A program made the position numbers and the translations under genes. Of a DNA stretch of 64,000 nucleotides, positions 41,640-52,084 are shown piece by piece. Position 1 is the stretch's first letter, and each line of letters starts with the position of its first letter. This DNA is from Leifsonia sp. EB41 (lineage in GTDB: Bacteria > Actinomycetota > Actinomycetes > Actinomycetales > Microbacteriaceae). Location: the NCBI RefSeq assembly GCF_041262565.1, contig NZ_JBGCCJ010000001.1, forward strand, positions 1,302,001-1,366,000. The letters run 5' to 3'. A model generated the notes under the pieces. The model did no database searches. It saw only the letters and a program-made list of their open reading frames with translations, and had not been told where the DNA came from.

Positions 41640-44155
41640 AGCTTGTCGATCGGTGCGATCTTGATGAGGAGCTTCTTCGCGCCCACCTTCTCGAACTGGA
41701 CGTGCGCGACGCGCTTGGCGCCCTCGCCGGTGACGTTGGTCACCCGGCCGTCGCCGAAGTCCGCGTGCCGGATGCGGTCGCCCGGCGCGAGCTCCAGGTC
41801 GCCGTTGTCGCGGACCTTGCCGGTCACCCGGTTCGGCCACTCCGCCTTCGGGCGCTCGGCCGGCGAGCTGCCGCCGACCGGGTAGCTCTCGTTCCAGCGT
41901 CCCGCCGTGCCGCCGATCCCGGGCCGGCGGGCGTTCAGCGCGCGCGACTGCGATCCGCCGCGGCCGTTGGCGGCGCCCGGCGACTGCCGCCAGTCGATCA
42001 GGTCCGCCGGGATCTCCTGCAGGTAGCGGCTCGGCATCGCGACGGCGGTCTCGCCGAACTGCGCACGGGTCATGGCGAGCGAGAGGAACAGCCGCTTCTT
42101 GGCGCGCGTGATCCCCACGTAGAACAGCCGCCGCTCCTCGGCAGGGCCGCCCGGCTCGTTGGCCGACATCCGGTGCGGGAGGAGGTCCTCCTCGATGCCC
42201 GTCAAGAACACCGCGTCGTACTCCAGCCCCTTGGCCGTGTGGAGCGTCATCAGCGACACGGAGCCGCTGGAGTCGTCGATCTCGTCCGCCGCCGCGACCA
42301 GCGACACCTCCGTGAGGAAGTCGACCAGCGTGCCGTCCGGGTTGTTGCGCGCGAACTCGCGGGTCACCGCGACGAGCTCGTCCACGTTCTCGGCGCGCGC
42401 CTCGTCCTGCGGGTCGCGGCTCTTGCGGAGCACCTCGAGGTAGCCGCTGCCGTCGAGCAGGAAAGTGAGCACGTCCGCGACCGACGCGGCGCCGGCCGGA
42501 TTGGCCGGGTCGATCTTCGCCGCGGCCTCGTCCAGCAGCCCCGAGAGCTGCAGGATGGCGCCGGTCACCTTCGGCCCGAGGCCCAGCGACCCGGCGTCGC
42601 GCATGGCGTCGCGGAACGTGAAGCCGTTGTCCTCTGCATAGCTCGCGAGCTGCGTCTCGGTCGCGGGACCGATGCCGCGCTTGGGCGTGTTCAGGATGCG
42701 GCGGAGCGCCAGGGTGTCGTCCGGATTGGCGACCGTGATCAGGTACGCCATCGAGTCCTTGATCTCGGCGCGCTCGTAGAACTTGGTGCCGCCCATCACT
42801 TTGTAGGGCAGCGCCGACCGGATGAAGATCTCCTCCAGCGCACGCGTCTGGGCGTTCGTGCGGTAGAAGACCGCCATGTCCTTGTAGTCCATGCCCGCGG
42901 CGTGCAGCTTCTCGATCTCATCGGCGACGAACTGCGCCTCGTCGTGACCCGAGTAGCCGGTGTAGCCGACGATCTTGTCGCCGTCCCCGACCGCCGTCCA
43001 CAGCTTCTTGTCCTTGCGGTCGAAGTTGTTGGCGATCACGGCATTGGCCGCGCTCAGGATGTTCTGCGTCGACCGGTAGTTCTGCTCCAGCAGCACCACC
43101 TTGGCGCCGGTGAAGTCGCGCTCGAACTCCACGATGTTGCGGATGTCCGCGCCGCGGAACGCGTAGATCGACTGGTCCGAGTCGCCGACCACGGTCAGCG
43201 AGGCCCCCGGGATGGCGCCGACCACGTCGCGCAGCTTGCTGACGTTACGGCCGTGCTGCTCCATCTCCTCCGCGATGTCGGGAGAGACCGGCATGGTCAG
43301 CTCGCGGATGAGCGAGTACTGCGCGTGGTTGGTGTCCTGGTACTCATCGACGAGGATGTGCCGGAACCGGGTCTGGTACAGCGCCGCAACCTTCGGGAAG
43401 GCGCGGAAGAGGAACACCGTCTCGGCGATGAGGTCGTCGAAGTCGAAAGCGTTGGCCCGGCGGAGCGCCCGGGTGTACTGCCGGAAGATCTCGAGGAACA
43501 TCACCTCCTGCGGGTCGCTCAGGTTGGCTGAACGCGCGTAGGTCTCGATGTCGGTCAGCTCGTTCTTGAGCTTGGAGATGCGCCCGGAGGTCCCCGCCAC
43601 GGTGAAGCCGAGCGTGTCGGCGTCCAGCTCCTTGATGATTCGCTTGAGCAGCGCGCGGGTGTCGCCCGAGTCGTAGATCGTGAAGCTCTGCGTCTTGCCG
43701 ATGGTCTCGGCCTCGCGGCGCAGGATGCGGACGCACGCCGAGTGGAACGTCGAGATCCACATGCCTTGCGCCCGGCCGCCGAGGAGCTGCTCGACGCGCT
43801 CGCGCATCTCGTTCGCCGCCTTGTTGGTGAACGTGATGGCGAGGATCTCGCTGGGCCAGGCCTCGCGGCTCTCGATGAGTCCGGCGATGCGGCGGGTCAG
43901 CACGCTGGTCTTGCCCGAGCCGGCGCCCGCGACGATGAGCAGCGCGGGCCCGCGGTACTCGGCCGCCTCGCGCTGCTGCGGGTTGAGCCCCGCGAACAGG
44001 CGCTCGTTCGGCCCGCGACGACCGCCGCCGGCCCCGTCGCGCCCCTGACCCGCGCCGTCGCCGGGGCGCACGTCGCCCTCCCAGCCGTCGAGGATGATCG
44101 GCACGGAGGAGGGCACCGCGGAAGTGGAGGAGGGGGCGTCGGGAAGGCTCGTCAT
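41636..44155 (-). CDS. pcrA: ATP-dependent DNA helicase PcrA/UvrD
   Basis: PcrA is a 3'-5' superfamily 1 helicase used in repair and replication restart. The 839-residue protein shows motif I LLIVAGAGSGKTSVL, motif Ia ITFTNKAANEMRERV, motif II VDEYQDTN, motif III VVGDSDQSIYAFRGAD, motif IV EQNYRSTQNIL, motif V VSLMTLHTAKGLEYDAVF and motif VI ERRLFYVGITRAKKRL. The C-terminal tail ends in a Tudor-like RNA polymerase-binding segment (ELAPGDRIRHADFGDGRVTNVTGEG). The N-terminus has a Gly/Arg-rich extra of about 50 residues before LNPQQREAAEY. ATG 44155 is chosen for the GGAG and the TAAAAT box just upstream. Confidence 0.95.
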   Translation of the reverse strand: MTSLPDAPSSTSAVPSSVPIILDGWEGDVRPGDGAGQGRDGAGGGRRGPNERLFAGLNPQQREAAEYRGPALLIVAGAGSGKTSVLTRRIAGLIESREAWPSEILAITFTNKAANEMRERVEQLLGGRAQGMWISTFHSACVRILRREAETIGKTQSFTIYDSGDTRALLKRIIKELDADTLGFTVAGTSGRISKLKNELTDIETYARSANLSDPQEVMFLEIFRQYTRALRRANAFDFDDLIAETVFLFRAFPKVAALYQTRFRHILVDEYQDTNHAQYSLIRELTMPVSPDIAEEMEQHGRNVSKLRDVVGAIPGASLTVVGDSDQSIYAFRGADIRNIVEFERDFTGAKVVLLEQNYRSTQNILSAANAVIANNFDRKDKKLWTAVGDGDKIVGYTGYSGHDEAQFVADEIEKLHAAGMDYKDMAVFYRTNAQTRALEEIFIRSALPYKVMGGTKFYERAEIKDSMAYLITVANPDDTLALRRILNTPKRGIGPATETQLASYAEDNGFTFRDAMRDAGSLGLGPKVTGAILQLSGLLDEAAAKIDPANPAGAASVADVLTFLLDGSGYLEVLRKSRDPQDEARAENVDELVAVTREFARNNPDGTLVDFLTEVSLVAAADEIDDSSGSVSLMTLHTAKGLEYDAVFLTGIEEDLLPHRMSANEPGGPAEERRLFYVGITRAKKRLFLSLAMTRAQFGETAVAMPSRYLQEIPADLIDWRQSPGAANGRGGSQSRALNARRPGIGGTAGRWNESYPVGGSSPAERPKAEWPNRVTGKVRDNGDLELAPGDRIRHADFGDGRVTNVTGEGAKRVAHVQFEKVGAKKLLIKIAPIDKL

Positions 44156-44224
44156 GTCTCCAGACATTTTAGCCGCCGCCACCGTCATCGCGGCCGGGCA
44201 GCGCAGTCGGGCGACAGGACGCGG

Positions 44225-45292
44225 TCAGCGCCCGTCGCGCACCGCCACGGCAAGATCGGGATGGTCGGCGAACACCCCGTCCACACCCGAGTGCAGCAGG
44301 ATCGCGAAGAGCCGCCGCCAGTCCCCCCACTCGTCGTCGCGGCCGGACCTGCGGAAGTCCGCCGGCAGCATCCCGTTCTCCGGCCGGAGGGTCCAGCAGT
44401 AGACGAACAGCCCCGCCGAGTGCGCGAGGTCGACCAGGTCGGACGTGACTGCGCCGATGTCGACGCCGCCCTCGTCCTCGCCGAACAGGCCCACCGCCAC
44501 CGAGCCCGAGTGCAGGATCTGCGAGACGTCCACGCTGATCCCGTCCACCCGCTCCGCAGGGGACGCCGCCGAGCCGAGGGCGTAGAGCCCACGCAGGGTG
44601 AGGTCGGAGGCGTAGCCGGGAGCTGCGGCCCCGAGCGACGCGACGCGGTCGGCCGGCGCGCCCTCCGCTTCGAGCAGATAGACGCGCTTCCCGCGGAAGC
44701 CGCCGTCGTGGAGGCGCCCCAGCACCGTCTTCTCGAAGCTCTCGGCGACGAGCCCGGGATGGTCGGACCAGCCCGCTGCGGCGAGCTCGGACAGGAACAA
44801 CTCGTGCAGCGGCAGACCGGCCGCCTCGAAGTAGGTGGCGTGCTTCAGCTCCGCCACCAGTCCGAGCGCCCGACCCGCGGCGTCGGAGGCCGCGTCCACG
44901 ACCTCCAGAACGTCCGCCAGCCGCAGGATCGGGTAACGGTCGTCGAAGGTCGAGCTCGCCTGGCGAAGCTGCGGGACGCGCTCCCGCGCGCGCAGGGTGG
45001 CGAGCTCGGCCCAGGTGAAGTCCTCGGTGAACCAGCCCGTCAACGGCATCCCGTCGACCTCCTTGGTCGTGCGGCGGGAGGCGAACTCGGGATGCTCGGC
45101 CACGTTCGTCGTGCCGGAGATCTCGTTCTCGTGCCGGACGACCAGCACGCCGTCCTTGGTGGCGACCAGGTCGGGCTCGACCGAGTCCGCCCCGAGCGCG
45201 AACGCCAGCTCGTACGACGCCCTCGTGTGCTCCGGCCGGTATCCGGGCGCGCCGCGGTGACCGATGACGGACGGTCTCGAGCGGGCGCGCAT
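44225..45292 (-). CDS. Glycerophosphodiester phosphodiesterase
   Basis: This 355-residue GDPD enzyme hydrolyses glycerophosphodiesters to glycerol-3-phosphate and an alcohol. It has the catalytic HRG motif VIGHRGAPGYRPEHTRASY with the second His in the EHT motif, and the metal-binding ADSVEPDLVATKDGVLVVRHENEISGTTN. The C-terminal part includes FVYCWTLRPENGMLP and GVDGVFADHPDLA. It lacks a signal peptide, so it should work in the cytoplasm. A TAGTAT -10 box ends 6 bases before ATG 45292. It is not adjacent to glpD (52346), although both handle glycerol-3-phosphate. Confidence 0.9.
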   Translation of the reverse strand: MRARSRPSVIGHRGAPGYRPEHTRASYELAFALGADSVEPDLVATKDGVLVVRHENEISGTTNVAEHPEFASRRTTKEVDGMPLTGWFTEDFTWAELATLRARERVPQLRQASSTFDDRYPILRLADVLEVVDAASDAAGRALGLVAELKHATYFEAAGLPLHELFLSELAAAGWSDHPGLVAESFEKTVLGRLHDGGFRGKRVYLLEAEGAPADRVASLGAAAPGYASDLTLRGLYALGSAASPAERVDGISVDVSQILHSGSVAVGLFGEDEGGVDIGAVTSDLVDLAHSAGLFVYCWTLRPENGMLPADFRRSGRDDEWGDWRRLFAILLHSGVDGVFADHPDLAVAVRDGR

Positions 45293-45298
45293 GTGGCG

Positions 45299-45304
45299 AT
45301 ACTA
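45299..45304 (-). promoter_or_regulatory. -10 box for leaderless GDPD gene
   Basis: On the minus strand TAGTAT ends 6 bases before ATG 45292. Confidence 0.6.
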
Positions 45305-45344
45305 GCCGGGCGTCGAAGCCGTTCCGGTGCGCACCTGCGGGTGA

Positions 45345-45350
45345 CACAAT
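45345..45350 (+). promoter_or_regulatory. -10 box for leaderless membrane protein gene
   Basis: CACAAT ends 6 bases before GTG 45357. Confidence 0.4.
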
Positions 45351-45356
45351 CGGAGT

Positions 45357-45968
45357 GTGCCCGACCCCGACGGCCTCCCCACCCCGACCCCGACCGCGCC
45401 GGCGCCCCTCCGCGAGACCTCGGGAGCGTCCGGCGCCTGGCGCGAGCCGACGCGCTCGCTCGATCTGCACTGGGGCGGCTACCGCGGCCGGTTGATCGCC
45501 GGGCTCGCGATGATCGTCGTCGGTACGGCCTGCGTCCTGGTGACGACCGCCTACAGCCTGCCGTTCCTGCTGGCCGGCTCGATCCTGCAGCCGGCGGGCT
45601 GGGCGGTGATGCCCTCGACGATCGGCCGGAGGGTGGCCGTGGTCGTCCCCGTGCTCGGCTTCAGCTGGCTCATGCTCGGCGGCTCCGGCTTCGCCTGGTG
45701 CTACGCCATCGTGCTGGCGGCGTGGCTGCTCGTGCGGCTGCGGCCGCTCCCGACCTTCGCCGTGCTGCTGCTGCCGATCGCCGCCAGCCTGGTGCTCCCG
45801 CTGTTCGTGACGACGTACGGCCAGGGCTGGATCACCATTCTGGTCATGAGCGTCATCGTCGTGGGCTCGGCGTGGCTGGCCCGCGCCGGAGCGGTCGCAC
45901 TCGATTCATGGCAATCTGTCAGAACTCTCAGAAACCAACCAGGTAGGTTGGACGCACCGAGACCGTAA
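45357..45968 (+). CDS. Hypothetical membrane protein
   Basis: I do not recognise this 203-residue protein. After a proline/threonine-rich N-terminal tail of about 35 residues it has several hydrophobic helices (starting LIAGLAMIVVGTACVLVTTAY, then a hairpin around residues 95-120 and LVLPLFVTTYGQGWITILVMSVIVV), and ends in a short basic cytoplasmic tail. GTG 45357 is supported by a -10-like box just upstream. The next gene, of the Bax1-I family, starts 27 bases after its stop and has its own AGGA ribosome site, so the two may be cotranscribed. Confidence 0.72.
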   Translation: MPDPDGLPTPTPTAPAPLRETSGASGAWREPTRSLDLHWGGYRGRLIAGLAMIVVGTACVLVTTAYSLPFLLAGSILQPAGWAVMPSTIGRRVAVVVPVLGFSWLMLGGSGFAWCYAIVLAAWLLVRLRPLPTFAVLLLPIAASLVLPLFVTTYGQGWITILVMSVIVVGSAWLARAGAVALDSWQSVRTLRNQPGRLDAPRP

Positions 45969-45995
45969 GCGGTCCCCGACAGTAGCGAGGAACCC

Positions 45996-46790
45996 ATGGC
46001 AACCTCCAATCCGGCCTTCTCCCAGAGCCCGGCCTTCCAGAACGGCGCGACGGACGCGGCGAGCGCGCAGAAACTGGAAGAGCTTTTCAACGCTCCGTCC
46101 GCCGGGTCGGCCGAGACCGACCGCATGACGGTGGACGACACCATCCGCAAGACCGCGGTCGGCTTCGGCGTCCTCCTGGTGGGGGCAGTGGTCGGCTGGT
46201 GGGTCCCCGGACTGTGGGTCGTCGGCTTGATCGCCGGTCTGGTCCTCGGGTTCGTCAACGTCTTCCGAATCAGCAAGAACCGGCCGTCCGCCGGCCTCAC
46301 GCTGGCCTATGCCGCGGCTGAAGGACTCTTCGTCGGCGGCCTCTCGAAGATGTACGAGGCGTTGGCCGGTGGGGTGGTCATCCAAGCCGTCCTCGCGACC
46401 ATCGTCGTGGTCGGTGTGACTCTCGCGCTCTTCGCGACGGGCAAGATCCGGGCCTCACGTCGCGCGACCAAGGTCTTCTTCGCCGCGCTGATCGGCTACC
46501 TGGTCTTCTCTGCGGTGAACTTCGTCCTGATCCTGACCGGCGCGGTGAGCGATCCGTGGGGTCTTCGTGGCTCGGTCCACATCTTCGGCATCCCACTCGG
46601 ACTCGTCATCGGCGTGCTCGTCGTCATCATGTGCGCGTACTCGCTCGTGCTCGACTTCGACATGATCCAGCAGGGCGTCAAGAACCGTGCGCCGCGCGCG
46701 TTCGGCTGGGTCGGAGCATTCGGCATCATGGTCACCGTCGTCTGGCTGTACCTGGAGCTTCTCCGCATCTTCGCGATCGCGCGCAACTAG
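45996..46790 (+). CDS. Bax inhibitor-1/YccA-family membrane protein
   Basis: This 264-residue protein of the TMBIM/YccA family has a polar N-terminal tail of about 45 residues and seven hydrophobic helices. The family-typical GLFVGGLSKMYE sits near residue 110, and the C-terminal part carries DFDMIQQGVKNRAPRAFGW, with the aspartates thought to control calcium/proton leak in related proteins. Bacterial members interact with membrane proteases or conduct ions. AGGA lies 8 bases upstream of the ATG. A strong bidirectional terminator follows. Confidence 0.87.
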   Translation: MATSNPAFSQSPAFQNGATDAASAQKLEELFNAPSAGSAETDRMTVDDTIRKTAVGFGVLLVGAVVGWWVPGLWVVGLIAGLVLGFVNVFRISKNRPSAGLTLAYAAAEGLFVGGLSKMYEALAGGVVIQAVLATIVVVGVTLALFATGKIRASRRATKVFFAALIGYLVFSAVNFVLILTGAVSDPWGLRGSVHIFGIPLGLVIGVLVVIMCAYSLVLDFDMIQQGVKNRAPRAFGWVGAFGIMVTVVWLYLELLRIFAIARN

Positions 46791-46801
46791 CCACCGCACG
46801 C

Positions 46802-46840
46802 AGAAGGGCCGGGACGCTGTCGCAGCATCCCGGCCCTTCT
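46802..46840. terminator. Bidirectional terminator between YccA-family gene and guaA
   Basis: A 13-bp perfect stem (46802-46814 with 46828-46840) is extended inside by GCTG/CAGC after one mismatch. It lies 11 bases after the plus-strand stop and 17 bases after the minus-strand guaA stop. Confidence 0.8.
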
Positions 46841-46856
46841 CACGTCTACGGGAGCG

Positions 46857-48470
<1,614 letters not shown>

Positions 48471-48480
48471 TGCGTCGGTG

Positions 48481-48930
48481 CTAATTTGCGGCCTCCACGT
48501 ACGTCGCTGCCTCGGCCTCGCGGCCGGCCAGATAGCTCTTGACCTGCTTGGTGATCCTGGCTTCCACGAAGAAGGACAGGAAGGGGATGACGCCGCCGAG
48601 GGCGATGGTGATGAACTTCGAGAACGGCCAGCGCATGAAGCTCCAGAGCCGGAAGTCGGAGAACAGGTACACGACGTACAGCCAGCCGTGGGCGATCAGG
48701 ATGCCGGTGCTGAGGTCGACGCCGGTCGGGGCGACCGCGGTCTTGACGGGGACGAACGTGAGCGTGCCGTAGTTGCTGAACGCGAAGAGCTGGAAGCCGA
48801 AGCCGTACTTCACGAGCATCTCCACGCAGAGCAGCAGGAGCATGATGCCGGTGACGTAGGCGAACACCTGGTAGAACTTCAGCGCCCCGCGGATCTTCGG
48901 GAAGTCTTCGAGTTTGGGAGCGAGGGGCAT
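48481..48930 (-). CDS. DUF3817 membrane protein
   Basis: This 149-residue protein has three to four hydrophobic helices: [43 protein letters not shown] and [21 protein letters not shown]. The [14 protein letters not shown] and FSFFVEARxT-like segments are the hallmarks of DUF3817, a family of unknown function that in actinobacteria lies beside guaA and cytochrome-oxidase assembly genes. A TAGAAT -10 box lies 7 bases upstream of the ATG. It comes directly after the SURF1 gene (5 bases). Confidence 0.85.
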   Translation of the reverse strand: MPLAPKLEDFPKIRGALKFYQVFAYVTGIMLLLLCVEMLVKYGFGFQLFAFSNYGTLTFVPVKTAVAPTGVDLSTGILIAHGWLYVVYLFSDFRLWSFMRWPFSKFITIALGGVIPFLSFFVEARITKQVKSYLAGREAEAATYVEAAN

Positions 48931-48935
48931 GGGAT

Positions 48936-49751
48936 TTATTCTACGTTCCCGGCGTGGGCCCTCGCGCCGTCGGCGGCTGCCGCCTCGGCCGCGAGTTCGC
49001 GCTCCTCGTCCTCCCGCTCCTTGGCGTCGCGGACGAGCCGGTACCAGAGGAAGATCGCGAACCCGGCGAAGATGATCCACTCGGCCGCGTAGAAGATGTT
49101 GAGCCAGTTCAGCTCGGTCTGCTGGATGGGCGGCGGCGAGTCGATCTTGTCCAGTCCGGCGGGCGGCGTGCGGTCCACCACGTAGGCGTTGTAGACGTCC
49201 ATGCCGTCCACGCCGGTCCACAGGTTGTAGAGCTGGCCGACGCCGAGGGTCGTCATCGCGGTCGGGTTCTTCTTGTCGCCCGGTACCTGCGGCTGCTCGT
49301 CGGGGAGGATGCGGCCGACGATCTTCTGCGGCTCCTCCGGCTGCTCGGCAAGCCGTGCCATGACCGACTTCGCGGTCGCCTCGTCCGGCGCCCAGCCGCG
49401 GGCCACGGCGAGCGCGATCCGGTGGCCGTCGCCGGCGTCCACGTCCACATGGGAGACGACCCACCAGCCGGACCTGCCGAAGTTGATCCGGTCGTACAGG
49501 AGCTGGTCGTCGCCGGCCACGAACGTGCCGGTGAACTCCACGAGCTGCCCGACCGACTTGTCCGTCATCGGCCCGTTCGGCTTCGCGACCTGCGCGAGCG
49601 GGAGCACCGTCTCGGTCGGAGCCACGACCGCCTTGCCGGACTCGATGGCGCGTTCGAGCTGCCACTGGCCGAGCGCGGCGAACCCGGCGGCGAGCGCGAG
49701 CGCGAACAGCAGGGCGCCGATCCAGCGGGGACGCAGCATCATCTGCAGCAT
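48936..49751 (-). CDS. SURF1-family cytochrome oxidase assembly protein
   Basis: This 271-residue protein has the SURF1 layout: an N-terminal membrane helix (PRWIGALLFALALAAGFAALGQWQLERA, whose GxWQxxR-like end is typical), a periplasmic domain with VEFTGTF, GWWVVSHV and LAVARGW, and a C-terminal helix (LNIFYAAEWIIFAGFAIFLWYRLV). SURF1 aids haem a insertion and maturation of cytochrome aa3 oxidase. The tail is Glu/Ala-rich and cytoplasmic. The start is uncertain: three Met codons lie at the beginning and no ribosome site is convincing. It lies 60 bases after the antiporter gene. Confidence 0.88.
   Translation of the reverse strand: MLQMMLRPRWIGALLFALALAAGFAALGQWQLERAIESGKAVVAPTETVLPLAQVAKPNGPMTDKSVGQLVEFTGTFVAGDDQLLYDRINFGRSGWWVVSHVDVDAGDGHRIALAVARGWAPDEATAKSVMARLAEQPEEPQKIVGRILPDEQPQVPGDKKNPTAMTTLGVGQLYNLWTGVDGMDVYNAYVVDRTPPAGLDKIDSPPPIQQTELNWLNIFYAAEWIIFAGFAIFLWYRLVRDAKEREDEERELAAEAAAADGARAHAGNVE
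48938..48943 (-). promoter_or_regulatory. -10 box for leaderless DUF3817 gene
   Basis: On the minus strand TAGAAT ends 7 bases before ATG 48930, inside the end of the SURF1 gene. Confidence 0.5.
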
Positions 49752-49811
49752 GGTGGTGCCGCCCTGCGGCGCCTGCGCGCCGGCGGGGCTGCCGGGGGTG
49801 GTGTCGATGGG

Positions 49812-51176
49812 TCAGTCCCGCTTTCGTTCGACGGTCGTGTCCTGCTGCTGCATGGCCTGCTCGACGATCCGGTCCACAGCCTGGCGCGTGTCGCCGCGCC
49901 CGTCGTCGCGGCGCGTGTCGGAGTCGAGGTCGGCGGTGGCCGCCTCGACGAGTGCGATCTCCTCGTCGAGCATGGGATCGCGCTTCTTCCGCCGGTCGCG
50001 CCGCTTGGACGATCCGGACCGGAGAATCATCCCACCGATCTTCTCGGAGTTCGCTGCGAGGATCGGCCCCAGGACGGCCATGATCAGCACGTAGAGGCCG
50101 GCGAACGGCACGATGCGCGCGTCCAGCCCCGCGCTGAGCGACAGCGTCGCCAGGATGAGCGCGAACTCCCCGCGGTTCTGCAGGATGACCGCGGTGTTGA
50201 TGCCCGCCTGCGGTCCGAAGCCGTTCAGCCACGCGACGAACTGCCCCGCGAGGATGTTGAGCACGAGCGTCATGGCCACCGCGATGAGCACAGGGCCGAG
50301 CACGGCGGGGAACTTCGCCGGATCGAGCTCGAGCCCGAAGTTGAGGAAGAAGAACGCCGCGAACACGTCGCGCAGCGGTATCGCGATGTGCTCGATCTTG
50401 TTGCGGTACTTCGTCGCGCCGAGCACGAGCCCGATCAGGAACGCGCCGATCGCGTCGGTGACACCGAGGATCTCGCCGATCCCGGCGAACAGCACCGCGA
50501 GCCCGAAGAACAGGATGGTGAAGAGCTCGTCGTCCTTCGTGCGGAACAGCCGCGAGACGTACCTCCCGCCGAACCTGGCCAGCGTGAACATCACGACCAG
50601 GAACAGGAACGCGACGGTGAGCTTGCCGACCACCGGCCAGAGCTGGGTCTCCCCGCTCAGCACCACGGACACGATCGCGAGGTAGATCGCGATGAAGATG
50701 TCCTCCACCACCGTCACGCCGAGGATCATCGGCGTCTCGGTGTTGGGGAGGCGGCGCAGCTCGATGAGCAGCTTGGTCACGATCGCCGACGACGACGTGG
50801 CCGTCATCCCGGCGATGATGAGGGCCTCCCTGGTTCCCCAGCCGACCCAGAAGCCGAACGCCAGGCCGACGCCCATATTGATCAGGATGTAGGAGCCGCC
50901 GGAGACGACCAGCTTGCCGAAGTTGCCGAAGAACTCGTCCTGGTCGAACTCCAGCCCCAGGTTGAACAGCAGCAGGATGAGCCCGAAGACCGCGATGAGC
51001 TCGATGTAGTTGCTCTCGAAGTCGAGCGGGAACCAGCCGGTGTGCGGGCTCGCGAGCAGGCCGACGAGCATGTAGATGGGGATCGCGGGGAGCCCCACCA
51101 GTTTGCCGAGGCGGCCGAGCACGTACGCGACGAGCAGCAGGATGCCGAGGATGATGAGGTCTTCTCCGAGATGCAT
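49812..51176 (-). CDS. Cation:proton antiporter, CPA2/KhtU type
   Basis: This 454-residue membrane antiporter has about 12-13 helices with the CPA2 fold (LEFDQDEFFGNFGKLVVSGGSYILINMGVG, then MTATSSSAIVTKLLIELRRLP and FLNFGLELDPAKFP). It ends with an Arg/Lys- and Asp-rich cytoplasmic tail of about 75 residues and has no RCK domain of its own. The regulatory subunit is a separate gene immediately upstream (3 bases), the arrangement of KhtT-KhtU potassium/proton antiporters. It probably expels K+ or Na+ in exchange for protons under alkaline or osmotic stress. Confidence 0.9.
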   Translation of the reverse strand: MHLGEDLIILGILLLVAYVLGRLGKLVGLPAIPIYMLVGLLASPHTGWFPLDFESNYIELIAVFGLILLLFNLGLEFDQDEFFGNFGKLVVSGGSYILINMGVGLAFGFWVGWGTREALIIAGMTATSSSAIVTKLLIELRRLPNTETPMILGVTVVEDIFIAIYLAIVSVVLSGETQLWPVVGKLTVAFLFLVVMFTLARFGGRYVSRLFRTKDDELFTILFFGLAVLFAGIGEILGVTDAIGAFLIGLVLGATKYRNKIEHIAIPLRDVFAAFFFLNFGLELDPAKFPAVLGPVLIAVAMTLVLNILAGQFVAWLNGFGPQAGINTAVILQNRGEFALILATLSLSAGLDARIVPFAGLYVLIMAVLGPILAANSEKIGGMILRSGSSKRRDRRKKRDPMLDEEIALVEAATADLDSDTRRDDGRGDTRQAVDRIVEQAMQQQDTTVERKRD

Positions 51177-51179
51177 GGA

Positions 51180-51707
51180 TCAGCCTCCCGGCGGAGCGTC
51201 GGACGTGGCCCGTGCGGTCTGACCGGTGCGGAAGAACGCGAACGCCTTGGCGACCTTCTCCGGGGTCCCGGCGACGACGAGCGTGTCGCCAGGGAAGACC
51301 TTGAAGTCGGGCGCCGGCGCCGGATTCGCGGAGTCCCCGCGCACGACGGCGACGACGGTGAGCCCGACGAAGCCGCGGTCGGCGGGCGCTCCGAGCTGCT
51401 GGCCGGCGATGTAGTCCTCGTAGTCGACGGAGAACCAGTCGATGCTGAGCCCGGGGATCTGGTCGAGCGCGGTCAGCGACTCGGTGATCTGCGTGCCGCC
51501 GAGGAGCTCGGCGAGCGTGTGCGCCTCGTCATCGTTGAGGCGCAGCGAGACCTTGGTCACGTCGGCGCCGTCCTCGTGATCGGAGAACGTGATCAGGTCG
51601 CTGTGCCCGGAGCGGTGGGCGATGACGCCGACCTTGCCCCCGTCGTCCGTGACGAAGGTGTGCAACACTCCCACGCCGGGCAGTTTGACCCGTCGAACGT
51701 CAACCAT
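51180..51707 (-). CDS. Regulatory subunit of cation:proton antiporter, KhtT-like (TrkA-C domain)
   Basis: This 175-residue soluble protein has an N-terminal KhtT-type region (MVDVRRVKLPGVGVLHTFVTDDGGKVGVIAHRSG) and a C-terminal TrkA-C/RCK_C domain (IDWFSVDYEDYIAGQQL to FKVFPGDTLVVAGTPEKV). In Bacillus KhtT gates the KhtU antiporter in response to nucleotides such as c-di-AMP and to pH. It starts the two-gene operon. A TAGGCT-like -10 box lies about 40 bases upstream and GGAG precedes the ATG. The divergent toxin-antitoxin operon begins 116 bases away. Confidence 0.87.
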   Translation of the reverse strand: MVDVRRVKLPGVGVLHTFVTDDGGKVGVIAHRSGHSDLITFSDHEDGADVTKVSLRLNDDEAHTLAELLGGTQITESLTALDQIPGLSIDWFSVDYEDYIAGQQLGAPADRGFVGLTVVAVVRGDSANPAPAPDFKVFPGDTLVVAGTPEKVAKAFAFFRTGQTARATSDAPPGG

Positions 51708-51766
51708 TTTCCGTCTCCATCCGTCGCGGGCACTGGGTTACAGCCTACCGGAGCGAGGTGGACAGT

Positions 51767-51816
51767 CGTACAAAATGCACGTATTGCACCAGAATGTACA
51801 AACTGAGTGATATCGT
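51767..51816 (+). promoter_or_regulatory. Promoter and TGTACA operators of the toxin-antitoxin operon
   Basis: TGTACA at 51795-51800 and CGTACA at 51767-51772 are hexamers of the kind bound by YefM/Phd antitoxins. A TTGCAC -35 (51784-51789) and -10 candidates TGATAT (51808-51813) or TATCGT (51811-51816, 7 bases before the ATG) overlap them, so binding would repress the operon. Confidence 0.55.
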
Positions 51817-51823
51817 CAGCCTC

Positions 51824-52084
51824 ATGAACCAGATCGCCATCTCCGAGGCCCGCGCCCGGCTGTCGTCGCTCATCGATGAATCGCACGCCGAACCGGTCTA
51901 TCTCACGCGCCGTGAGCGCGCGGTGGCCGCGATCGTCGACGCCGACCAGCTCAAGCACCTCCTGGAGGACGCCGAGGAGCTCGCCGACATCCGGGCCGTC
52001 GACGCAGCCTGGGAGGAGACGGAACGGCTACGTGAGACGCCCGTCCCGTGGGAGGACGTCAAGCGCGAACTCGGACTCGCGTGA
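51824..52084 (+). CDS. Antitoxin, Phd/YefM family
   Basis: This 86-residue antitoxin has the Phd/YefM N-terminal DNA-binding and dimerisation fold (QIAISEARARLSSLIDESHAEPVYLTRRERAVAAIVDADQ) and an acidic C-terminal helix (EDAEELADIRAVDAAWEETE) that would wrap the toxin. ATG 51824 is used because it is the family N-terminus and lies 7 bases after a -10 box; the longer reading frame upstream runs through the promoter. The stop overlaps the toxin GTG (GTGA), so antitoxin and toxin are translationally coupled. Confidence 0.9.
   Translation: MNQIAISEARARLSSLIDESHAEPVYLTRRERAVAAIVDADQLKHLLEDAEELADIRAVDAAWEETERLRETPVPWEDVKRELGLA

Noticed and set aside
48954-51806. Long plus-strand open frame opposite SURF1 and the antiporter genes
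   Set aside because: Its composition is Arg/Glu/Asp/His-biased and it is antisense to conserved genes.
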